Positions 56,239 through 64,000 of a DNA stretch of 64,000 bases are shown here, in pieces. The notes beneath the pieces were generated by a model that made no database searches, was not told the origin of the DNA, and saw nothing but the letters and a program-made list of their open reading frames with translations. The first letter of the stretch is position 1. Each line of letters begins with the position of its first letter. Source of the DNA: Slackia exigua ATCC 700122 (GTDB taxonomy: Bacteria; Actinomycetota; Coriobacteriia; Coriobacteriales; Eggerthellaceae). Made by a program: the position numbers and the translations under genes. The DNA lies in NCBI RefSeq assembly GCF_000162875.1, contig NZ_GG700631.1:467277-531276 (forward strand), written 5' to 3'.

Positions 56239-58332
56239 TTACATGTAGAAGAGGATGTCGTCGTAGGTAGGAACCGGCCAGTAGTCGCGCGCGACGATGG
56301 GTTCCATCGCGTCGACGCTCGCGCGCAGGCGCTCCATGAGCGGCGCGATCGTGTGCGCATAGGAGTCGGCCTGCTCCTGCGCGTCCGCAAGGGCGCGCGT
56401 CGCATCATGGGCGTCGCGCAGCGCGCCGATCCCCTCGTAAATGGCATCCACGCCGGCGAGCAGCATTTCGAGCTCACGACGCTCGTGAGCCATCGAGGCG
56501 GTGGGCTGCGCGCCTTCGATGGTCGTGATACCCTTGGCGATCTTCGTCGCATACGCGCTGATGACCGGCAGGTACGTACGGCGTGCCATCCGCAGCATCG
56601 TAGTGGCCTCGATATTCATGAGCTTGTTGTACTTCTCGAGCTTGACCTCGTAGCGGCTGCGAACCTCGGGCTCGGTGAGAACGCCCATCTCGCCGAACAG
56701 ATCGATGCTCTTCTGGCTGACGAAGCATGGCAGCGCATCGGCCGTGGTCTTGAGATTGCTCAAGCCGCGACGTTCGGCCTCGCGTTCCCACTCCTCCGCA
56801 TAGCCGTCGCCGGAAAACAGGATGCGGGTATGCTCGGACAACGTCTTGCGCGCGTATTCGAGCGCGGCGTGCTCGAACGAGACGCTCGTGTCGCGCGCTT
56901 CCATCGCATCGGCGAAATCCTTCAAGGACTTCGCGACGGCTGTGTTCAGAATGAGGTTCGCATCGGACACGTTCTGAGAGGATCCCGGCATGCGGAATTC
57001 GAACTTGTTGCCGGTGAAGGCGAACGGGCTCGTGCGGTTGCGATCGGTCGTGTCGCGATCGAAGGTCGGAAGGACATCGACGCCGAAATCGAGCTGGGCA
57101 TGGGATACGTGGCCGGCGAGCTGGCCGGACACGAGGCCCTCGACGACGCCCGACAGCTCGTCGCCCAGAAAGATGGACACGATGGCCGGCGGCGCCTCGT
57201 GCGCCCCGAGGCGATGGTCGTTGCCGCAGGACGCCGTCGACATGCGCAGCAGGTCCTGGTAATTGTCGACCGCCTCGATAACGCAGGTCAAGATGACAGC
57301 GAACTGCAGGTTGTCCTCGGGTGCATCGCCCGGGTCGAGGAAATTCTCGGATTCGGACCCGAACGACCAGTTGTTATGCTTGCCCGATCCGTTGATGCCC
57401 TCGAAGGGCTTCTCGTGCTGGAGGCAGACGAGGTCGTGGTGCGATGCGAGCAGGCGCATCTCCTCCATCGTGAGCAGGTTCTCGTCGACCGCGCGATTCA
57501 CGTTGCAGAACACGGGCGCGAGTTCGTGCTGGGCGGGAGCGACCTCGTTGTGCTTGGTCTTCGCAGCGATGGCGAACCCCCAGAGCACGTCGTCGAGCTC
57601 CTTCATGAAGGCGTTGACCGTCGGGCGGATGGCGCCGAAATAATGCTCGTCGAGCTCCTGCCCTTTGCAGGGCGGTGCCCCGAAGAGCGTGCGGCCGCAC
57701 ATGATGAGGTCCTGGCGTTTGGCGTAGACCTCCTCGGGTATGAGGAAGTATTCCTGTTCGTTGCCGACGTTGACCTGAATGCTTGACGGATGCTTGCCGA
57801 AGAGCGCGAGCACGCGCTTGGATTGCTTTTCGATGGCCGAGATGGAACGCAGAAGCGGCGTCTTCTTGTCGAGCGCTTCGCCGTTGTACGAGCAGAACGC
57901 CGTCGGAATGCAGAGGACCTCGTCCTTGATGAAGGCGTAGCTCGTCGGATCCCAAGCGGAATAGCCGCGGGCTTCGAAGGTCGCGCGCAGGCCGCCCGAA
58001 GGGAAGCTCGAAGCGTCGGGCTCGCCCTGGACGAGCTCCTTGCCGGTGAACTTCGTGATGGCCGTGCCGTCATGGCAGGGCTCGAGGAAGGCGTCGTGCT
58101 TTTCGGACGTGATGCCCGTCAGAGGCTGGAACCAATGGGCGTAATGCGTGGCGCCGTGGCTCAAGGCCCATTCCTTCATGCCGTGGGCAACGGAGTTCGC
58201 GACCTCGAGGTCGAGCGGTTTCCCCTGCTTGATCGTCAGATTAAGCTTCGCATACGTATCCGAAGGAAGGTATTCGCGCATCACCTGGTCGGAAAAGACC
58301 GTCGTGCCGTAGCGCTCTGAAAGGTTCCTCAT
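56239..58332 (-). CDS. glnN: Glutamine synthetase, type III
   Basis: A 697-residue GSIII, the large dodecameric class found in Bacteroidetes, cyanobacteria and some anaerobes. Signatures are NEQEYFLIPEEVY, NEVAPAQHELAPVF, EKPFEGINGSGKHNNWS and FAFTGNKFEFRMPGS; the long C-terminal helical domain is present. It assimilates ammonia. First gene of the glnN-murT-gatD-glnA-regulator operon, so its glutamine can directly feed GatD. The 147-bp upstream region has a TATGAT-like -10 box but no clear -35. Confidence 0.94.
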   Translation of the reverse strand: MRNLSERYGTTVFSDQVMREYLPSDTYAKLNLTIKQGKPLDLEVANSVAHGMKEWALSHGATHYAHWFQPLTGITSEKHDAFLEPCHDGTAITKFTGKELVQGEPDASSFPSGGLRATFEARGYSAWDPTSYAFIKDEVLCIPTAFCSYNGEALDKKTPLLRSISAIEKQSKRVLALFGKHPSSIQVNVGNEQEYFLIPEEVYAKRQDLIMCGRTLFGAPPCKGQELDEHYFGAIRPTVNAFMKELDDVLWGFAIAAKTKHNEVAPAQHELAPVFCNVNRAVDENLLTMEEMRLLASHHDLVCLQHEKPFEGINGSGKHNNWSFGSESENFLDPGDAPEDNLQFAVILTCVIEAVDNYQDLLRMSTASCGNDHRLGAHEAPPAIVSIFLGDELSGVVEGLVSGQLAGHVSHAQLDFGVDVLPTFDRDTTDRNRTSPFAFTGNKFEFRMPGSSQNVSDANLILNTAVAKSLKDFADAMEARDTSVSFEHAALEYARKTLSEHTRILFSGDGYAEEWEREAERRGLSNLKTTADALPCFVSQKSIDLFGEMGVLTEPEVRSRYEVKLEKYNKLMNIEATTMLRMARRTYLPVISAYATKIAKGITTIEGAQPTASMAHERRELEMLLAGVDAIYEGIGALRDAHDATRALADAQEQADSYAHTIAPLMERLRASVDAMEPIVARDYWPVPTYDDILFYM

Positions 58333-58420
58333 CGATTGGCTCCTTGGGACCGGGATGAACTTCCTGCATCATACCGCACGCCCTGCGCAGACGCGTTGCG
58401 CGCGGGTTAACGGAAAGCGG

Positions 58421-58450
58421 CGCGGCCGGCACCCGAAGATGCCGGCCGCG
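58421..58450 (-). terminator. Terminator of aspS
   Basis: A perfect 11-bp CGCGGCCGGCA/TGCCGGCCGCG stem with an 8-base loop just past the aspS stop; CCGCTTTCCG follows on the minus strand. Confidence 0.65.
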
Positions 58451-58479
58451 GCCGAGGCCGCCGTGCGACGGCGCACGCG

Positions 58480-60258
<1,779 letters not shown>

Positions 60259-60335
60259 GGTCGTGTTTGCTCCTTATCGTGTTCGAAAAAGCCGGGCGCC
60301 TGCGCGGCACGCGGCTGGAATGCCCTGGATGCCGC

Positions 60336-61700
60336 CTACCCCTGCGTGGGAGCCGCGAACGTCGAATCGTCCACGACGTCGCCGCTGAACCGCGAGAGCA
60401 GCTGCTTGCTCTGCTCGATCGATGCCGTGCGCTCCTCGTGCGTGACCATGTCGCGCACCACCACCTGGCCGTGCTCCAGCTCGTCGGGACCGACGACGAT
60501 GACCTTGCGGGCATTCATCTTGCCGGCGGCTTTGAACTGGCTCTTGAGGCTCTTGCCCTGATGGTCCATCTCGACGCGCAGACCGGCGTCGCGAGCCGTG
60601 CGCACCAGATCGAACGCGACCGATCGGACCGTCGCGTCTACGCAAGCCACATAGAGATCCACGTAGGGAGACGCCTCGGCAAGCGCGCCCGACGCTTCGA
60701 GCGCGAGCATCACGCGTTCGTACCCGAGCGCGAAGCCGAGCCCGGGCGTGGGACGGCCGCCTACCGTTTCCGCGAGCTTATCGTAGCGACCGCCGCCGCC
60801 GATGGCATTCTGAGCGGCATCGATGGCGTTGGACTGCACTTCGAAGACCGTGCGCGTGTAGTAGTCGAGGCCGCGCACGAGCGTCGGATCCTCCTCGTAG
60901 GCGATGCCCGCGACGTCCAGATACGACTTCACGGCCTCGTAGTGGCTGCGGCAGTCGTCGCACAGATGGTCGGTGATCCTGGGCGCCGATGCCATGACGT
61001 GCGCGCATGCCGCGTTCTTGCAATCGAACGCGCGCAGCGGATTGGCGTCGGCGCGGCGGCGGCATTCCTCGCACATCTCATCGGCATGGGACAGGATGTG
61101 ATCGCGCACCATGGCACGGTAGGCGGGGCGGCAGCGCTCGTCGCCCATCGAGTTGACGTAGAGGGTCATGTCGGATGCGGGAATGCCCATCTTCTCGTAG
61201 AAGCGCACGAGCATGATGATCATCTCGGCATCGGCCGTAGGCTCGGTGGAGCCCAGGCATTCAGCGCCGATCTGGTGGAATTCGCGCAAACGGCCCTTCT
61301 GGGGGCGCTCGGCGCGGAACATCGGGCCGGCGTAATAGAGCTTCGCCGGCGTAGCGCCCTGCTCGACCAGATTGTGCTGCACGACGGCACGCACGACGCC
61401 TGCGGTGCCCTCGGGGCGCAGCGAAAGGCGCGACTTCCCCTTGAGACCGGCATCGGTACCCGCCTCGAGGCTGCGGCGGTAGTTCTCGCCGCTGCGCACG
61501 ACGAACATCTCTTTGTTCACGACATCGGTGGCTTCCCCGATGCCGCGCGTGAAGACCTCGGTCTGTTCGAAGATCGGGGTCTCCATGAAATCGTAGCCGT
61601 AGGCCGAGAAGAGCCTCGCCGCGACATCCTGGGCATGCCGCCAGTGACGAGCTGCGCCGGGAAGCAGATCGACGGTTCCTTCCGGTGAGTTGTATGCCAT
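60336..61700 (-). CDS. hisS: Histidyl-tRNA synthetase
   Basis: A 454-residue class IIa synthetase: motif 2 region SLRPEGTAGVVRAVVQ, histidine-specific motifs GLDYYTRTVFEV and GGGGRYDKL, motif 3 GLGFALGYERVMLAL and a C-terminal anticodon-binding domain. A cysteine-bearing insertion (CEECRRRADANPLRAFDC) is typical. The start at 61700 lacks a strong Shine-Dalgarno (AGGATC). The gene-free repeat region lies upstream. Confidence 0.95.
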   Translation of the reverse strand: MAYNSPEGTVDLLPGAARHWRHAQDVAARLFSAYGYDFMETPIFEQTEVFTRGIGEATDVVNKEMFVVRSGENYRRSLEAGTDAGLKGKSRLSLRPEGTAGVVRAVVQHNLVEQGATPAKLYYAGPMFRAERPQKGRLREFHQIGAECLGSTEPTADAEMIIMLVRFYEKMGIPASDMTLYVNSMGDERCRPAYRAMVRDHILSHADEMCEECRRRADANPLRAFDCKNAACAHVMASAPRITDHLCDDCRSHYEAVKSYLDVAGIAYEEDPTLVRGLDYYTRTVFEVQSNAIDAAQNAIGGGGRYDKLAETVGGRPTPGLGFALGYERVMLALEASGALAEASPYVDLYVACVDATVRSVAFDLVRTARDAGLRVEMDHQGKSLKSQFKAAGKMNARKVIVVGPDELEHGQVVVRDMVTHEERTASIEQSKQLLSRFSGDVVDDSTFAAPTQG

Positions 61701-61821
61701 GGAAGATCCTTAGGTTCCAAGAAAACACGTAGCTTGGAATTTTAGCACCTGTTCTGGGCTTTGCGCAGGACGTGCGGACGCTACCACAGGCATATCATCA
61801 CTTGGATGCTGCAAGGGGGAT

Positions 61822-61990
61822 CGAGCGCGGGCGCATGCGTGCGTACGTACGGCACCGAGCGCAGGCGCATGCGTGCGTACGTACGGCACCGAGCGCAGGC
61901 GCATGCGTGCGTACGTACGGCACCGAGCGCAGGCGCATGCATGCATATGTACGGTTTCGAGCGCTGGAGCATGCGTGCGTACAGCGACGA
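61822..61990. repeat. 34-bp tandem repeat array, about five copies
   Basis: Units begin CGAGCGC at 61822, 61856, 61890, 61924 and 61958, exactly 34 bp apart. Copies 2 and 3 are identical, copy 1 differs by one base at the start, and copies 4 and 5 diverge. Each unit contains GCGCATGCG and the palindrome GTACGTAC (lost in the last copies). Confidence 0.92.
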
Positions 61991-62238
61991 CGGTGCGTCT
62001 CCTTCCCTTCCGCAGTGTCATAAAATCCAAGTTTAGTGGCATTTTGCTTGTCGCATGACTCATCGCATACCATAGAATAAACAACATATAGTATGATTAT
62101 ATAATTTATATGCCATATATTGAATTATGAAAGAAGGAACGGCTGCCTTTCATATCGCAAGAAGCGCCTCGATGCCACTAAACTCCTTTATTCTGGCACC
62201 GAGACCCGAAACGCTTGCGTTTTTTCGCACAACGTCGA

Positions 62239-62353
62239 TTTTTTGGTCGAGTGGGCCCCGTCGGGGGATGAACCTCGTCGAGTGGACCTCGTCGGGTGGT
62301 GGGCCTCGTCGGAGGATAGGCCCCGTCGAGTGGTGGGCCCCGTCGGGGGATTG
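62239..62353. repeat. Degenerate 17-bp tandem repeat array, about seven copies
   Basis: Units CCyCGTCGrGkGGTGGG start at 62256, 62273 (14 bp), 62287, 62304, 62321 and 62338, with a partial copy from 62245. The core CGTCG is constant. Confidence 0.8.
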
Positions 62354-62400
62354 CCCGCAAACGGCGTCAGATGCCGCGGGCGGCAAAAACCGCAGAAGGA

Positions 62401-62508
62401 GACAGCGTTCGCGACGACGTTCGAGACGACGAACGCGACAGCGTTCGAGACAGCGAGCGCGACGGTGTTCGAGACGGTGTTCGAGACGGTGTTCGAAACA
62501 GCGTTCGA
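62401..62508. repeat. 12-bp tandem repeat array, nine copies
   Basis: Nine contiguous 12-bp units, consensus GACrgyGttCGm, fill 62401-62508; units 6-8 (GACGGTGTTCGA) are identical. Since 12 is a multiple of three, every frame reads a four-residue repeat, but I see no supported gene. Confidence 0.9.
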
Positions 62509-62589
62509 GACTCATCGCGCCGACAGGGGCTAGACCGCCTTCCGCTTTTATCCAACGTCATCCCCGCTTCAGCATAGACAATCCGGAAC

Positions 62590-62631
62590 ATCCGCGTCGG
62601 ACATGGGAATCAGTCCCAAACCGACACGGAT
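62590..62631 (-). terminator. Long imperfect hairpin after the M16C protease
   Basis: Arms ATCCG-GTCGG-GGGA pair with TCCC-CCGAC-CGGAT, interrupted by small internal loops. It lies about 20 bases past the protease stop. Confidence 0.55.
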
Positions 62632-62648
62632 GCCCAGACAGACGGGCT

Positions 62649-64000
62649 CTATTCGTTGAAGAGGTCGACGACCGCAAGGTCCGTCTTCGCCGCCTTGATG
62701 ATGGCTTCGTTGCCGAAGACGCAGACGGCGCCATCACGCGCGATGGCATCGAGGCCCGCGGCGTAGCCGCGCAGCGTCTCGGGCGTCGTGGCCAGGATCT
62801 CGTCGCGCCGCCGCGCGCGGGCATCCGGCGCATCGCCGCGGAAATATGCCTGGTCGCTGCGGCGTGCGATCTGCCTCGGCTTGACCGGCGCATCATGGCT
62901 CGCCGTCGTGCTGACCACATAGCCTTCCATCTCATCGGCATCGGGCGAGAATTCCGCAAGCCATGCGCCTGCGGCGTCGAACCGCGCGATGGTGCCGTCG
63001 ATGCCGGGGTCGCGGTACGAATGGAAGCGGGCCGAACCGGTCGCCGCGCGACGGAAGCCCGTGCCGTACGCCCCGCCCTTCACGCGCACCTCGTTCCACA
63101 GATAATCGAACGAAAGCGCCGACGAGAGCACCGCCCACGAACCTGAATGCCGCGTGCACCCGGACACGTCCGCGCCCTTGGCGACATAGGCGACATCGGT
63201 CGGAACGATGAAGGCCTCGTTCTTCACGCCCGTGAACGGGATGCGCAGCGGCCGCCCGTCAGCGCCCATGGCAAGCCCCATATTCCCCGCCGCTTTCCAG
63301 AACGCCGCACGATCGGCATCAGGGCCGGTGAAGCTCGACATGAGGCCGCGCATCGTGAAGGCGCGGGCGCGCACGTCGTTCAAGCGTTCGTGCAGCTCAT
63401 CGAACCGTTCGTCGAAATGATCGATCAAATCGCGCAGGAACCGATAGAAATCGACGCCGCCCATAGCTTCCTGCACCGCGCCCGACGGTCCTTGGTACGA
63501 AGCGAGGCGACGGCTCGCCGCGGCATGGCCGTTGGCGGCGAAGTCCTGCTCCATGGAAACACGGCGCTGCACGAGGATGTCGCGGATGCGGCCGGCGTCG
63601 TCGAAGCGCGTGGACGACCAGATGTCCTGCGGAATGGATGCAAGGCTTCCCACTTCCTCGGACAGCGCGCTCGCGGACACGACGAGCTTGAGCTCGATGC
63701 GCGTCGGATCGTCGACATGCTCGACGATATCCGTGAACGCACGCAGCGACCCGAGGCGCGAACGCGTGCGGACGTCGATGTCCGCAGCGGACAGCCCGTC
63801 TGTTCCCAAGCGTCCGAGCAGCGACGTCAGAATAGAAATGTAAGGCAGGTCCTCCCACGTCAAGCGGTTGATATCGAAATAGTGCGAAACGTAGTCGATG
63901 CGACGGGTCGGAAGGTCGTGGTACAGATAGGGCGCGGATGCGTCCATGAGCAGGCGCGGCGCGGGATCGGGCGTCGCGGGACCGATGTCGGAGATGTGCA
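62649..64000 (-). CDS. M16C-family metalloprotease (presequence protease-like), C-terminal part
   Basis: The frame is open through the window edge, so only the C-terminal ~450 residues are seen. They begin HISDIGPATPDPAPRLL at the edge and contain the peptidase M16C-associated region (TWEDLPYISILTSLLGRLGT, VKNEAFIVPTDVAYVAKG, FDYLWNEVRVKGGAYGTGFRR). That R-x-K-GGAYG element is the conserved substrate-binding Arg/Tyr-type site of the C-terminal lobe; the zinc motif HxxEH would be beyond the window. Cytoplasmic peptide degradation is likely. The stop at 62649 is normal. Confidence 0.88.
   Translation of the reverse strand, partial: HISDIGPATPDPAPRLLMDASAPYLYHDLPTRRIDYVSHYFDINRLTWEDLPYISILTSLLGRLGTDGLSAADIDVRTRSRLGSLRAFTDIVEHVDDPTRIELKLVVSASALSEEVGSLASIPQDIWSSTRFDDAGRIRDILVQRRVSMEQDFAANGHAAASRRLASYQGPSGAVQEAMGGVDFYRFLRDLIDHFDERFDELHERLNDVRARAFTMRGLMSSFTGPDADRAAFWKAAGNMGLAMGADGRPLRIPFTGVKNEAFIVPTDVAYVAKGADVSGCTRHSGSWAVLSSALSFDYLWNEVRVKGGAYGTGFRRAATGSARFHSYRDPGIDGTIARFDAAGAWLAEFSPDADEMEGYVVSTTASHDAPVKPRQIARRSDQAYFRGDAPDARARRRDEILATTPETLRGYAAGLDAIARDGAVCVFGNEAIIKAAKTDLAVVDLFNE

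Larger units (their letters stand above)
61701..62648. other. 948-bp gene-free, repeat-rich region between hisS and an M16C protease
   Basis: Holds, from left to right, a 34-bp tandem array (61822-61990), an AT-rich stretch (about 62020-62130), a 17-bp array (62239-62353), a 12-bp array (62401-62508) and a terminator-like hairpin (62590-62631). Open frames through the arrays exist in several phases on both strands, but none has a ribosome site or a recognisable domain. It must contain the hisS promoter. Confidence 0.7.

Noticed and set aside
61822-61990. CRISPR array
   Set aside because: The repeats are directly contiguous with no spacers and there are no cas genes.
61822-62036. Multiple small Arg/Ala/Tyr-rich frames across the 34-bp array
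   Set aside because: They arise because a 34-bp stop-free repeat is open in all phases on both strands.
62120-63146. Plus-strand open frames through the 17-bp and 12-bp arrays as a repeat protein gene
   Set aside because: Starts are TTG or ATG without ribosome sites, several frames are equally open, and the longer one runs antisense into the M16C protease.

Overview
This is a GC-rich chromosomal segment from an actinobacterium, most likely class Coriobacteriia, family Eggerthellaceae (relatives of Eggerthella, Slackia and Gordonibacter). The evidence is a LuxR regulator with a multi-pass membrane N-terminus, an exported DMSO-reductase-type operon with its own two-component system, MurT/GatD lipid II amidation genes, CwlO-like Tat-exported NlpC/P60 hydrolases and the order infA-rpmJ-rpsM-rpsK-rpsD-rpoA-rplQ. 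Class is fairly confident; genus is not. I see no insertion sequence, prophage, CRISPR array or rRNA gene. Most genes lie on the minus strand; the exceptions are the LuxR regulator, a universal stress protein and a macAB-like exporter.

Layout, 1-33 kb. A LuxR-type membrane regulator opens the window, followed by an isolated crotonase and a His-tailed rhodanese. Next comes an RNA-metabolism operon (cysS, rlmB, a NYN nuclease, rlmH, and a LOTUS-linker-DUF3825 protein), then ispD-ispF, clpC, lysS, greA, tatA, tRNA-Pro(CGG), two paralogous NlpC/P60 proteins, a peptidoglycan-binding-domain protein with a polyprenyl synthase, and tRNA-Leu(UAA). A ppx/gppA-type gene, an FtsB/DivIC-like gene, an APC antiporter, enolase, a lone ecfT and a small helical protein lead to the ribosomal protein/RNA polymerase operon.

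Layout, 33-64 kb. A universal stress protein converges on tsaE and a class I aldolase; then nadE, hypB and hypA, tatC-tatB, and a five-gene dms operon (catalytic subunit, Fe-S subunit, TorD chaperone, heme-motif histidine kinase, response regulator). Divergent from it runs a macAB-like efflux system. A sortase-substrate surface protein and a membrane-anchored Mrr-like nuclease follow. After them comes a compact operon glnN-murT-gatD-glnA-regulator that couples glutamine synthesis to peptidoglycan amidation. aspS and hisS are followed by a gene-free stretch of almost 1 kb holding three different tandem-repeat arrays and an AT-rich patch. The window ends inside an M16C-type metalloprotease.

How they work together. 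The core is housekeeping: translation, tRNA charging, envelope synthesis and Tat export. Tat is needed by both NlpC proteins and by the DMSO-reductase catalytic subunit, and tatA is encoded apart from tatBC. The points most worth following up are the LOTUS/DUF3825 protein near a NYN nuclease, the glutamine-to-lipid II operon with an atypical receiver regulator, the possibly lipid-anchored DMSO reductase whose operon encodes a candidate heme sensor, and the repeat-rich locus at 61.8-62.5 kb.
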